From NCBI RefSeq assembly GCF_011300685.1, contig NZ_CP049864.1, forward strand, positions 1,046,885 through 1,110,884: a stretch of DNA of 64,000 nucleotides, in the 5' to 3' direction. The notes beneath the pieces are model-generated. The model searched no databases, was not told the origin of the DNA, and saw only the letters and a list, made by a program, of their open reading frames with translations. The stretch is from Lysobacter sp. HDW10 (GTDB taxonomy: Bacteria; Pseudomonadota; Gammaproteobacteria; Xanthomonadales; Xanthomonadaceae). The position numbers and the translations under genes were made by a program. Position 1 is the stretch's first letter. Each line of letters starts with the position of its first letter. Positions 16,663 to 28,380 of the stretch are shown piece after piece.

Positions 16663-17754
16663 ATGAGGCAGCCCCTGAGTCCCCCCGTCGACGCCGCTTG
16701 GCATTGGATGAAGCCTGATCTGCAGATCGTGGATTTCTGGCTGTCACGTGTAAATCGTCTGTGGTCGACGCATGAACCACGTGCGCGCTTGGTCGGTCGT
16801 CATATCGAAGCTGATGGCATCACCACCCTGACCTTGAAACCCAACCGCCACTTCAAGGGATTCAAAGCAGGTCAACACATCAATGTCTCTGTCGAGATCG
16901 ATGGTGTGCGTCACACGCGCAGCTACAGTGCGTCTGACCGGCCGCAAAGAGATCGTCTGATCCGGATTACCGTCAAAGCGATCGGCAGTGGCAAGGTCAG
17001 CGGACATTTGCAGCACTTGCGACTCGGAAGTGTGTTGCCGATTGGCCAGGCGTTCGGCACCTTCGAACTGCCGGATGCGGAAGGTCAATGTCTATTGTTG
17101 GCTGCGGGCACTGGCATCACACCGATGCTGTCCTTACTCAAAGCGCAAGCCGCATTGGCATTTCCCCGCCCGATTACCTTGGCCTATTGGGCACGCACGC
17201 GTCGCGAATGGGTGCAAGCGGATGTGCTGCATGCTTGGTCAAAGTTGCATGCCAATTTCAAACTCCGTTTGATTGCCACGGGCGAATCCAAAGCAGAAGA
17301 CAACGAACTGACGGGGCGGATCAACCCGACGCATTTGCAAGACTGTTTGCCGGACGGCGAACGCGCGCATGCTTTGGTCTGCGGATCAAATGATTTTGTC
17401 AGCGCAGCGCGCGCCTTGATCGAACCGACCGCACTCAGTGTGCAAGCAGAATCTTTTACGCCGCCGGTGCGTGACGCGCAGGGCGTCGTTGAAGCGGGCA
17501 CGGTCAAAGTGACCTTGCTTCGGAGTGGCAAGACAGTGGAAGTACCGCGCGGCCAAGCATTGTTGGACGCTCTGGAGGCGCAGGGCGTATCGCCTGCATA
17601 CGGATGCCGGATGGGCATCTGCAACACCTGTGCATGCGGCAAAGCCGAAGGCAGTTCGCGTGATTTGCGCAATCAACACATTGATGAAGAGCCGAACCAT
17701 GCATTGCGCCTGTGTATCAGCGCCGCGCATTCCGATTTGGCCTTGGAGCTCTAA
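16663..17754 (+). CDS. Ferredoxin reductase for fatty-acid desaturation, DesC-like
   Basis: This 363-residue flavoprotein passes electrons from NAD(P)H to the desaturase encoded next. It has an FAD-binding domain with RSYSAS (residues about 85-90), an NAD-binding domain with LLAAGTGITPM, and a C-terminal plant-type 2Fe-2S domain with YGCRMGICNTCACGK and a fourth cysteine in LRLCIS. This is the layout of DesC-type reductases. The desaturase gene follows after 5 bases. ATG 16663 has no ribosome-binding site and sits 8 bases after a TATAAT box. An in-frame ATG at 16708 is an alternative start but also lacks a good site. Confidence 0.92.
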   Translation: MRQPLSPPVDAAWHWMKPDLQIVDFWLSRVNRLWSTHEPRARLVGRHIEADGITTLTLKPNRHFKGFKAGQHINVSVEIDGVRHTRSYSASDRPQRDRLIRITVKAIGSGKVSGHLQHLRLGSVLPIGQAFGTFELPDAEGQCLLLAAGTGITPMLSLLKAQAALAFPRPITLAYWARTRREWVQADVLHAWSKLHANFKLRLIATGESKAEDNELTGRINPTHLQDCLPDGERAHALVCGSNDFVSAARALIEPTALSVQAESFTPPVRDAQGVVEAGTVKVTLLRSGKTVEVPRGQALLDALEAQGVSPAYGCRMGICNTCACGKAEGSSRDLRNQHIDEEPNHALRLCISAAHSDLALEL

Positions 17755-17759
17755 AGCAC

Positions 17760-20953
<3,194 letters not shown>

Positions 20954-20960
20954 CGTGCTG

Positions 20961-20974
20961 CGCCGTTCGCGGCG
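20961..20974. terminator. TTCG-loop hairpin between convergent genes
   Basis: CGCCG-TTCG-CGGCG is a perfect 5-base GC stem with a TTCG loop, 7 bases after the fadH stop and 7 bases before the end of the minus-strand receptor gene. The position suits a shared terminator, but no T-run follows on either strand. Confidence 0.45.
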
Positions 20975-20981
20975 ACTGACT

Positions 20982-23186
20982 TCAGAAGTACATGCGCACG
21001 CCGGCCTGCACGCCGCGACCGGCGAGTGGGGCGAGGTCCTTCAAGTACGAGGTATGCGGACGTGCTTCGACATTGAGTAAGTTGTTCCCATCCACAAAGA
21101 CTTCATAGCCGTTGCCGTTTGCGGCATCTTTATGCCACGCGATGTGCGCGTCGAGCATCGTGTAGCCAGCGGTTTCGCTTTCGTACAAGGCCACGCGCGT
21201 TTGTCGTTGGTAGCGTGTGCCGTCAAGCGAAGCGCGCCATGCGCCTGCTTTCCACTTGAGGCCGAGACCGAAGCGTGCGGGTGCCAAACGCGGCACGTGA
21301 CCCGATTGGCTGTAGACACTGTCCAACTGAATTGTGCTGCCTTCGTGCAATAGCAGTGCGGACGTTTCAACCACGTTGCGGCCGTTCAAGCGCGCATGCA
21401 CGACATCGCCAAACACACGCAAGTCGAGTTGATGTGTGGTGTGCTCAATCAGCCTGAAGTTTGCCTCTGCTTCTACTCCACGGAAACGCGCATCACTTTG
21501 GGTAATGGCATACACGGGCAAGTCGTCATGCAGGACAGGCGTTGACGATGCACCACGTTCAAACAGCTGCGTCGGGTAAATAAAGTTTCGATAGTTCACT
21601 TGATACGCATTCAAATGAAACTCGCTGCGTTTGCCGTGAAAACGCAAGCCCAGTTCTGCGCGACGCGCGGTTTCTTTGTCGAGTCGATCATTGCCAATCT
21701 CGATCGTGCGTGTCGCAGTGTGCGGCCCGTTCGCATATAACTCTTCGGCAGCGGGTGCGCGTTGCGCTTGGTCTGCACTGATGTCGATCGACCATGCCGG
21801 GGTCCAATGCCAGCGTGCAGCGACTGAGAAGTTGCTGTTCTGGAAGTTGCGTGACGTGAGGCGTGGCAACGCTGCATTTGAAGCCTCGGCGCGAACGCTG
21901 ACACGTTCGAGGCGCACGCCGGCTTCCAACTGCAAGGTGTCCGAGCTTCGCTTTCCAAGCCAGAACAGACCGGTATCGCGTGTCTCACTCTTGGGCACAA
22001 AGGCTTCATCGCCCTCTGCGTCAAAGTTGCGGTCTGAATACTGCAAGCCGAATGCACCATCCCAGCCCACCACGGGTGCATGCACCAACTCGCCGCGGAA
22101 TTCTGAAGACGCGTTCTTGAAAACAGTGTCGGGTGCGCAACCTTCGTATTCGGTATGGGTGTAGTTGGTCGTCGTCCAATTGAATTTGCCGGTACGAATG
22201 AAACCGTCGGCATCGAAGCCACCATGCACCGTGTGGCGCGATTGCCGCATGCGCAAGACGACCGCTTCCTCTTCACTGCCCGCGCCTGTGTGCGCATGCG
22301 CGTGTGCGTGCCCCGGCACGCCATAACGCGCGTTGTAAAGGCTGGTTGAAACGCCCAAGTGTGCGTTGTCGCCCACCCACGTGACCGCGAGCGCGCCACT
22401 CGCCGTGCGCGAAGCACTGTTCTTCAAGACACCACGCGACGCAGGATCCGGCGTTTCATGTTCTGCCTGCATCAAGGCATCGGATTCCGCGTAGCCGGGA
22501 ATTCGGAGGTCGTCTGTTTCGCGAAGCGCACCGTCTGCATGAAAGACAAATCCAGCGGCATTGGGATGTGTGCTGCCATCGACACGAAACACACCGCTGC
22601 GTAGATCATCTGCACCACCGCCACGCAATTCAATCCGACCACTGAAGGGTGTATCACCCGATTCATGCGGCGTGCGTCCATCGGTGACATTGACTGCGCC
22701 GCCCATCGCACCGCTGCCGTATAGCAAGGTTGCGGGACCTTTCACCACTTCAATTTGATCGGCAAGAAACGGATCGATGCTGAGCGCATGGTCCGCACTC
22801 AATGCCGAGACGTCACCCGTCGACATGCCGTCGCTCACCACTTGCACGCGTGCGCCTTCCAAGCCCCGAATAATCGGTCGACCCACGCTGGGCCCAAAAC
22901 TGGTGGACTGCACGCCGGTCATCTGCGACAAGGTCTGGCCCAAGGTGGCGCTGCGTGCGTCGTCCAACTTTTCGCCACTCAAGACATCCACGGGGCGAAC
23001 GATGTCGCGTGCCGACTGCATCCATGGCAGCGCGCTGACTTGAATCGCATCGAGCTGCGCGGGCGTCACGTTGTGCGGATCTGCCGGGGGCGTCGGTGCC
23101 GTTTGCGCGGCCGCGGCAAAAGGCAGTGCGAGCAGAATCGACAGTGTCAGCAAAGAGGGATCCTTCAGGCAGGCGTTCTTAGGCAT
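20982..23186 (-). CDS. TonB-dependent receptor, ZnuD-type zinc uptake
   Basis: This 734-residue outer-membrane receptor has a signal peptide (cleavage near residue 27), a plug domain (about 50-175) and a beta barrel ending in an aromatic residue (RMYF). The plug wording around TGDVSALSADHAL and GPATLLYGSG follows meningococcal ZnuD. A His-rich loop HAHAHAH lies at residues 293-299, in a surface-loop position, as in zinc receptors. A near-consensus Zur box lies 31 bases upstream of the start. Together these support TonB-driven zinc uptake. The specificity is inferred from family, loop and operator; there is no adjacent zinc ABC transporter. Confidence 0.88.
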   Translation of the reverse strand: MPKNACLKDPSLLTLSILLALPFAAAAQTAPTPPADPHNVTPAQLDAIQVSALPWMQSARDIVRPVDVLSGEKLDDARSATLGQTLSQMTGVQSTSFGPSVGRPIIRGLEGARVQVVSDGMSTGDVSALSADHALSIDPFLADQIEVVKGPATLLYGSGAMGGAVNVTDGRTPHESGDTPFSGRIELRGGGADDLRSGVFRVDGSTHPNAAGFVFHADGALRETDDLRIPGYAESDALMQAEHETPDPASRGVLKNSASRTASGALAVTWVGDNAHLGVSTSLYNARYGVPGHAHAHAHTGAGSEEEAVVLRMRQSRHTVHGGFDADGFIRTGKFNWTTTNYTHTEYEGCAPDTVFKNASSEFRGELVHAPVVGWDGAFGLQYSDRNFDAEGDEAFVPKSETRDTGLFWLGKRSSDTLQLEAGVRLERVSVRAEASNAALPRLTSRNFQNSNFSVAARWHWTPAWSIDISADQAQRAPAAEELYANGPHTATRTIEIGNDRLDKETARRAELGLRFHGKRSEFHLNAYQVNYRNFIYPTQLFERGASSTPVLHDDLPVYAITQSDARFRGVEAEANFRLIEHTTHQLDLRVFGDVVHARLNGRNVVETSALLLHEGSTIQLDSVYSQSGHVPRLAPARFGLGLKWKAGAWRASLDGTRYQRQTRVALYESETAGYTMLDAHIAWHKDAANGNGYEVFVDGNNLLNVEARPHTSYLKDLAPLAGRGVQAGVRMYF

Positions 23187-23216
23187 GGGTCTGGATCAGT
23201 GTGGGTTCGGTTGGAA

Positions 23217-23231
23217 AGTTATAACATAACA
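23217..23231 (-). promoter_or_regulatory. Zur box upstream of the ZnuD-like receptor
   Basis: Read on the minus strand the site is TGTTATGTTATAACT. It has perfect GTTAT/ATAAC arms around a 3-base centre and matches the meningococcal Zur consensus TGTTATDNHATAACA at 14 of 15 positions. It lies 31 bases before the receptor ATG at 23186, where a repressor would block transcription. It is also 75 bases from the divergent gene at 23306, which could share the control. Confidence 0.7.
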
Positions 23232-23305
23232 ATACATCTAAACACTGCCATTCGTCACGGTTTTGCAGGGCTACAATCTCTTCAATCCCCCATGATTGAA
23301 TCGAC

Positions 23306-24016
23306 ATGTCCCGAATCCTGATTGCTGCGAGTTTGTGTTTGGCCGCCCAAATGGGCATGGCACAACATGCGCCCGACCACACCGCGACGCGCGCGTCTGA
23401 AGGCGAAGTTGCGACAACGTCCACCCAATTGATGAACCCGCGTCCCGGTGTCTATACCGCGGCACAACCGGGCACCAATGAGTGGAAGTCGATCAAGAAG
23501 CGCGGCATCACAACCGTCGTCAATCTGCGCCCAATGAAAGAAATGGGTGGACGCGACGAAGCCAAAGAAGTGCGCGCGGAAGGCATGAGCTATATCGAAG
23601 TGCCGATTTTTACTCTGCAGGACATCAATGCAGTCAACGCAAAGAAGTTGAAGGCCGCATTGAACGCCGCCAATGGCAAGCCCGTCTTGGTGCATTGCGC
23701 ATCGGGCAATCGCGTCGGCGGCCTGATGGCACTCATGGCAGCACTTGAAGAACACATGCCGGCCGAACAAGCGATTGCACTCGGCAAATCCGCCGGGATG
23801 CAAAGTTCAGAAGCACGCGTGCGCGAACTTTTGAATGCACCCAAGCCCGCACCCGCACCGGCACCAGCTATGGCACCAATTGCGGCACCGACTGCAGCAC
23901 CAACTGCAGCACCAACTGCAGCACCGACTGCAGCACCAACTGCAGCACCAGCACCCGCTTCGGCAAGTTCAGTAAACACGCCGCCCGCACCGCCCGCACC
24001 ACCTAAGAAGGACTGA
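23306..24016 (+). CDS. Secreted DUF442/beta-lactamase-hydrolase-like phosphatase with repeat tail
   Basis: The 236-residue protein has a signal peptide (cleavage near MGMAQ, residue 20) and a dual-specificity-phosphatase-like domain (residues about 35-165). The signature is VLVHCASGNRVGG, a P-loop with C and R four residues apart, as in the DUF442 family. The C-terminal 55 residues are almost only Ala, Pro and Thr, built from six APTA-type repeats, and end in a Pro-rich stretch. Such tails are flexible spacers. It is divergent from the zinc receptor and 8 bases upstream of ctlX. The substrate is unknown. The start at 23306 has a weak ribosome-binding site but gives a good signal peptide. Confidence 0.82.
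   Translation: MSRILIAASLCLAAQMGMAQHAPDHTATRASEGEVATTSTQLMNPRPGVYTAAQPGTNEWKSIKKRGITTVVNLRPMKEMGGRDEAKEVRAEGMSYIEVPIFTLQDINAVNAKKLKAALNAANGKPVLVHCASGNRVGGLMALMAALEEHMPAEQAIALGKSAGMQSSEARVRELLNAPKPAPAPAPAMAPIAAPTAAPTAAPTAAPTAAPTAAPAPASASSVNTPPAPPAPPKKD
23873..23944 (+). repeat. 12-base tandem repeat coding APTA, six units
   Basis: Six consecutive 12-base units close to gcaccaactgca occupy 23873-23944; the first is the most diverged (gcaccaattgcg). They code repeated Ala-Pro-Thr-Ala in the tail of the DUF442 protein. Units are in multiples of three bases, so changes in copy number would keep the frame. Length variation between strains is expected. Confidence 0.9.
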
Positions 24017-24024
24017 TTGCGTTC

Positions 24025-24942
24025 ATGACGTTGTTGACCCGAGATACAGAGCTCTTCCTAGAAACCGCACGCGCACTCCCCACTGATTTCGGGCCTGCCA
24101 CACCACGAAGCGTCTTCCTGATTACACCGGAAGGCTTTTCGTTGGCCGAAGAATCCGCGCAAGACAATGCTTATATGGCAGACGCGCAGGCGTTTGATGC
24201 GCAGCGTGCTTTGGTGCAGCATCGAACGTTGCAAGCGCATATGTCCCGTGTTGTGCCGGCGGTATGTTTTTCAGGTCGTGTAGACACCCCCGATGCCGTG
24301 TTCCCGAACAATGTGTTCGCGACTGCGGCAGGGCGCGTTGTGATTGGTCGCATGCGCCATCCGGTGCGTCAGCGTGAAGCGACGCGACAAGACATTCGCG
24401 ATTTCTTCACCCGCGTGCTGGGCTATGAAACGGTTGATCTTTCGACACAAACACATGCCGCAGAACTCACCGGCGCAATCGTGATTGATCGTGCGCGTGG
24501 ATTGGGCTTCATCGGCTTGTCAGAACGCTGCGATGAAACCGGTGCGCGTTTAATGCACGAAGCATTCGGTCTACGCGCTTCGCTGATGTTTGATCTCGCA
24601 CCGTCTGAGTACCACACCAATGTGGTGTTGGCGGTCCTTGCAGGTCGCGCGGCGGTGATTTGTCCGGAAGGCTTTGCAGATGCCGGGGCGGTCGATGCGG
24701 TTGCCGCCCTGTATGCACCGCATGCAGTGATCTGCACAGCGCAAGAACATGCAGATTTTGTCGGCAACTGTATTTCAGCCTCCGCGGACACGGTGTGGAT
24801 GAGTGCGCGTGCAGCAACGGCGCTCACGGACGCGCACAAAACCCAACTGAACGCAGCAGGATTCGAAGTGCGCTCGGTGCCTTTGGATGCGATCGAAGCG
24901 GGTGGCGGCTCATTGCGGTGTTGTATCGGAGAAATTTACTGA
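24025..24942 (+). CDS. ctlX: Citrulline utilisation hydrolase CtlX-type (amidinotransferase fold)
   Basis: The 305-residue protein belongs to the guanidine-modifying (arginine deiminase/DDAH-like) superfamily. Visible motifs are DAVFPNNVF in the substrate loop, EYHTNV with the catalytic His, and GGGSLRCCIGEIY with the catalytic Cys at the C-terminus. The family member CtlX is linked to citrulline catabolism; related enzymes act on methylated arginine. A cytoplasmic hydrolase is expected. Its stop overlaps the esterase start (TGATG). No arginine or citrulline pathway genes are nearby, so the exact substrate is less certain than the family. Confidence 0.85.
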   Translation: MTLLTRDTELFLETARALPTDFGPATPRSVFLITPEGFSLAEESAQDNAYMADAQAFDAQRALVQHRTLQAHMSRVVPAVCFSGRVDTPDAVFPNNVFATAAGRVVIGRMRHPVRQREATRQDIRDFFTRVLGYETVDLSTQTHAAELTGAIVIDRARGLGFIGLSERCDETGARLMHEAFGLRASLMFDLAPSEYHTNVVLAVLAGRAAVICPEGFADAGAVDAVAALYAPHAVICTAQEHADFVGNCISASADTVWMSARAATALTDAHKTQLNAAGFEVRSVPLDAIEAGGGSLRCCIGEIY

Positions 24943-25613
24943 TGTTGGATTGCGTTGAACTGGAAACCGGTGATGCATCGCAGTGGTCAGTCATTTGGCT
25001 GCATGGCTTGGGTGCAGATGCCAACGATTTTGTGCCGCTGGTGCCTGAGTTGGTGAAGCCGGATTGGCCGGCGATCCGCTTTGTATTTCCGAATGCGCCA
25101 GAGCGTGCGGTCACGATCAACAACGGTTATCGCATGCGTGCTTGGTATGACATCTCGGATATGGATTTCGCCAACCGCGCTGACATGACCGGTGTGCGGG
25201 AATCCATGCAAGACCTCGACGCCTTGATTCAAGAAGAAGTGGACCGCGGTATTGCGGAAGATCACATCTTCATTGCAGGCTTCTCGCAAGGCGGTGCAAT
25301 CACCTTGTCTTATTGCGTGCGCACACAGCGGCGCCTGGCCGGTTTTATTGCCCTTTCGACGTATTTGCCCGCATTGCAGGACGCCAAAAGCGAATTGAGC
25401 CCGGGTGCCGAAACGGTGCCGGTGTTTATGGCGCACGGCACCGAAGACCCGGTAATTCCGATCCGTGAAAGCGAGCGCGCTGCACATGCCTTGAAAGAGA
25501 TGGGCTTCGATGTCGAATGGCAGGGCTATCATCCGATGCAACATGCGACGTGTCGCGAAGAAATTGATAGCCTTCAGGCATGGATGTCTGCGCGCTTGAA
25601 GGCGTCCGCCTAA
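24942..25613 (+). CDS. Carboxylesterase/phospholipase family alpha/beta hydrolase
   Basis: This 223-residue alpha/beta hydrolase matches the small bacterial carboxylesterase (Abhydrolase_2) family. It has the oxyanion-region WLHGLGADANDF, nucleophile elbow GFSQGG, catalytic Asp in GTEDPVIP, and a C-terminal His region near HPMQHATC. ATG 24942 overlaps the ctlX stop; upstream in-frame sequence is inside ctlX and not part of the family. It hydrolyses short-chain esters, but the physiological substrate is unknown. It is followed after 9 bases by the response regulator gene. Confidence 0.9.
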   Translation: MLDCVELETGDASQWSVIWLHGLGADANDFVPLVPELVKPDWPAIRFVFPNAPERAVTINNGYRMRAWYDISDMDFANRADMTGVRESMQDLDALIQEEVDRGIAEDHIFIAGFSQGGAITLSYCVRTQRRLAGFIALSTYLPALQDAKSELSPGAETVPVFMAHGTEDPVIPIRESERAAHALKEMGFDVEWQGYHPMQHATCREEIDSLQAWMSARLKASA

Positions 25614-25622
25614 GGAACGGTC

Positions 25623-26363
25623 ATGACGGCATTGCGCGTACTGGTAGTCGATGACGAAGCGCTCGCGCGCGAACGTCTGCGTGCCATGTTGTTGCAAATG
25701 CCGGGTTTGGATGTATTGGATAGCGCCAGCGATGGCGCTTCCGCACTTGAACAGATCACCCGACACACGGTAGATGTCGTCTTGCTCGACATCATGATGC
25801 CGGGCATGAATGGCATCGAGCTTGCACGCCATTTGAACGAAACATCTGATGCCCCCTGCGTGATATTCGTGACCGCACACGATGCGCACGCCGTCATCGC
25901 ATTTGAAAATCATGCCGTCGATTACTTGGTGAAGCCGATCCGCAAAGAGCGTCTCGCACTTGCCATTGCACGCGCGCGACAGTTCTTACTGGGTCGCGCT
26001 GCCGCGCACCGGCTGTCGGGAACCGGCAAACACTTCGTGTCCAGATCACGCGGGACATTGCGCAAGATCGCCTTCGAAGACGTTCACTATTTGCAAGCCG
26101 ATGAGAAGTACGTCACGGCGCATGCGCACGATGGTGACCACGTCATTGATGACACCTTGAAAGCCATCGAAGCACAGCATGGCGATGACTTTCTGCGCAT
26201 CCATCGCAACACGCTGGTCGCCAGAAGTGCCTTGGCTGCGCTGACACGTGGCAGTGAGGGCCAAGCTTGGGTTCAGCTGACGGGTGTAGAAAAGCCTCTG
26301 GAAGTTAGTCGCCGGTGTCTGGCCAACGTCAAAGCGGCTTTCGAAACCTCATCGCGCAGTTGA
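25623..26363 (+). CDS. algR: LytTR family response regulator, AlgR-like
   Basis: The 246-residue protein has an N-terminal receiver domain with the acidic pair DDE near residue 11, phospho-acceptor D56 (VVLLDIMMPG) and the conserved VKPI lysine near residue 105. A C-terminal LytTR DNA-binding domain follows (residues about 140-240). It is most like AlgR, which controls exopolysaccharide and twitching in Pseudomonas. As there, hemC follows directly. The cognate membrane sensor AlgZ/FimS is not next to it; its usual place is taken by the esterase. An AAGGAA site precedes ATG 25623. Confidence 0.9.
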   Translation: MTALRVLVVDDEALARERLRAMLLQMPGLDVLDSASDGASALEQITRHTVDVVLLDIMMPGMNGIELARHLNETSDAPCVIFVTAHDAHAVIAFENHAVDYLVKPIRKERLALAIARARQFLLGRAAAHRLSGTGKHFVSRSRGTLRKIAFEDVHYLQADEKYVTAHAHDGDHVIDDTLKAIEAQHGDDFLRIHRNTLVARSALAALTRGSEGQAWVQLTGVEKPLEVSRRCLANVKAAFETSSRS

Positions 26364-26387
26364 TCGCCCATCGGCGATAATGGCGTC

Positions 26388-27296
26388 ATGAGCCTACTCA
26401 GAATCGCGACGCGCAAGAGCCCACTCGCACTGTGGCAAACCGAGCATGTGGCAGCGCGCTTGCAGCAGATCCATCCGAGCCTTGAAATCACACTCGTACC
26501 GCTCTCGACACGTGGCGATGAGCAACTCGACCGCTCGCTGGCCGCTATTGGTGGCAAAGGCCTGTTCTTAAAAGAACTCGAATTGGCCATGGAGCGCGGT
26601 GAAGCCGATTGTGCGGTGCACTCGCTGAAAGACGTGCCGATGGAATTGGAGCCGGGCTTTTCGCTGCCCGCGATTTTGGCGCGTGCCGATTCTGCGGATG
26701 CGTTTATCAGCAACCATTTCGACTCAATTCAAGCGCTGCCGATGGGTGCACACGTGGGCACTTCATCGTTGCGCCGTCGCGGACAGTTGTTGAATCTGCG
26801 ACCTGACTTGAAAGTGTCCGACCTCCGCGGCAACGTCAATACACGTTTGGCCAAATTGGATGACGGTCAATACGACGCCATTATCTTGGCCTGCGCAGGT
26901 CTGCAACGCTTAGGGATGGATGCACGGATTCGTGCGCGACTGGATGTGCCGGAATGGTTGCCGGCGCCCGCGCAAGGTGCCATCGCCATTGAATGCCTCT
27001 CCCGCGCCGAAGACATTGCGCATGTGCTCTCGGCTTTGGACGACACACCGACGCGAATTTGCGTAGAGGCCGAACGTGCCGCCAATCGCGCCTTGGGTGG
27101 CAGCTGTCATTTGCCGATTGCCGCATTGGCGCGACTTGAAGCCGGCAACTTGCATGTACAGGGTTGGGTCGGCGATGCCGACAGTGGTGAGTACGTGCGC
27201 GCCGAGGCACGTGGTGCGGCGGCAGACGCCGATGCGCTGGGTCAAGCCGTCGCCGCCAAACTGTTGGACGCCGGCGCCGGTCGATTCATCGCCTGA
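26388..27296 (+). CDS. hemC: Hydroxymethylbilane synthase (porphobilinogen deaminase)
   Basis: This enzyme joins four porphobilinogen molecules into hydroxymethylbilane in haem synthesis. The 302-residue product starts with the family N-terminus ([13 protein letters not shown]). It has [11 protein letters not shown] in the substrate-binding region and the dipyrromethane cofactor cysteine C240 in LGGSCHLP. Length is normal. It follows the AlgR-like gene by 24 bases, an order shared with Pseudomonas; hemD is not adjacent. Confidence 0.97.
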   Translation: MSLLRIATRKSPLALWQTEHVAARLQQIHPSLEITLVPLSTRGDEQLDRSLAAIGGKGLFLKELELAMERGEADCAVHSLKDVPMELEPGFSLPAILARADSADAFISNHFDSIQALPMGAHVGTSSLRRRGQLLNLRPDLKVSDLRGNVNTRLAKLDDGQYDAIILACAGLQRLGMDARIRARLDVPEWLPAPAQGAIAIECLSRAEDIAHVLSALDDTPTRICVEAERAANRALGGSCHLPIAALARLEAGNLHVQGWVGDADSGEYVRAEARGAAADADALGQAVAAKLLDAGAGRFIA

Positions 27297-27349
27297 GGCG
27301 TGTGCAAGCGGTAAGCTAGAGCCATTCTCGCAGCAAGCCTCAAGCACTC

Positions 27350-28318
27350 ATGGATCGGAACGAACGGATTCACGCTTTGCACCGCGTTTTTCAAGCGCGG
27401 AAAACGCCCATCACGGTGCCGCAATTGCAAGATGAGCTGGGTTGCTCACGGGCCACCGTCTATCGTGATATCGCCTACATGCGCGATGCCTTGATGGCAC
27501 CCATCACAGGCGATGGCGAAAACGGTTTTAAATACGACCGCAGCGAAAATGATCGCTTCGAACTGCCAGGCCTTTGGCTGAGCTCTGAAGAGCTGCATGC
27601 TTTGTTGGCTGCACAAGCGCTGTTTGGCCGCACCAGCGCCAATATTTTGTCGAGTGCATTGGCACCGCTTCAAACCCGCATCGAGAAATTGTTGGAAGAA
27701 CAATCGGGCGGCAAGCAATGGCCGGTTGAGCGTGTTCGAATCCTCGCGCACAAGGCGCGCAAGATGGATGAACATGCATTTCGATTGGTGGCGTCGGCAG
27801 TGCTCGAACGCAAGCAACTCGAATTTGAATATCGCGCACGTTCCACCGACGAGCGCACACGTCGTCATGTCTCGCCGCAACGCATCACGCACTACCGCGG
27901 TAATTGGTATCTCGATGCTTGGGATCACGACCGTGATGGCTTGCGGAGCTTCTCTGTTGATCGCATGAGTCAGGTCAAAATCGTCGACACGCCGATACAA
28001 GATGTGGACGAGACCACATTGTCGAAACATCTGGCCGACGGCTACGGCATTTTCTCAGGCGAAGCCAAAGGCACCGCGACCATTCGCTTCAATGCAAAGT
28101 CAGCGCGTTGGGTCGCCGACGAGCATTGGCATTCGCGACAAGAAGGCAAAATGCTGCCCGACGGTCGCTACGAGTTGAAGGTGCCGTACAGCAATGGCCG
28201 TGAGTTGCTGATGGACGTCATGCAATACGGCGCGGACGCAGAAATCATCGAGCCCGTCGCCCTGCGCGAACAAGCCAAAACCCTGTTGAAACTGGCCTTG
28301 TCGAACTACGGCGAGTAA
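27350..28318 (+). CDS. YafY/PafBC-like WYL domain transcriptional regulator
   Basis: The 322-residue protein has an N-terminal winged helix-turn-helix (residues about 5-60, with ITVPQLQDELGCSRATVYRD). A WYL domain follows (about 145-220, with RITHYRGNWYLDAWDH), then a C-terminal WCX extension. WYL regulators bind nucleic acid or small ligands and often control DNA-damage or defence genes. No target is obvious; the next gene is a small membrane protein. No operator is visible in the 53-base upstream gap. The start at 27350 gives the normal N-terminus. Confidence 0.9.
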   Translation: MDRNERIHALHRVFQARKTPITVPQLQDELGCSRATVYRDIAYMRDALMAPITGDGENGFKYDRSENDRFELPGLWLSSEELHALLAAQALFGRTSANILSSALAPLQTRIEKLLEEQSGGKQWPVERVRILAHKARKMDEHAFRLVASAVLERKQLEFEYRARSTDERTRRHVSPQRITHYRGNWYLDAWDHDRDGLRSFSVDRMSQVKIVDTPIQDVDETTLSKHLADGYGIFSGEAKGTATIRFNAKSARWVADEHWHSRQEGKMLPDGRYELKVPYSNGRELLMDVMQYGADAEIIEPVALREQAKTLLKLALSNYGE

Positions 28319-28357
28319 GCGTCGCAGCCTCTGAGATATGTCGGGTAGAAACTGGTC

Positions 28358-28371
28358 CCATCGTTCGATGG
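28358..28371 (+). promoter_or_regulatory. Hairpin overlapping a ribosome-binding site
   Basis: CCATCG-TT-CGATGG is a perfect inverted repeat (the usable stem is 5 bases with a GTTC loop). Its right arm runs into the GGAG site (28370-28373) of the small gene at 28381. It lies 40 bases after the regulator stop. It could mask that site or mark the end of the regulator transcript. Confidence 0.35.
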
Positions 28372-28380
28372 AGATCTGAC

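Noticed and set aside
23873-23944. Tandem repeats considered as a CRISPR array
   Set aside because: The units are 12 bases with no spacers and lie in frame inside a coding region.
24660-24941. Upstream in-frame extension of the esterase gene
   Set aside because: It lies inside ctlX and has no esterase similarity; ATG 24942 overlaps the ctlX stop and fits the family.
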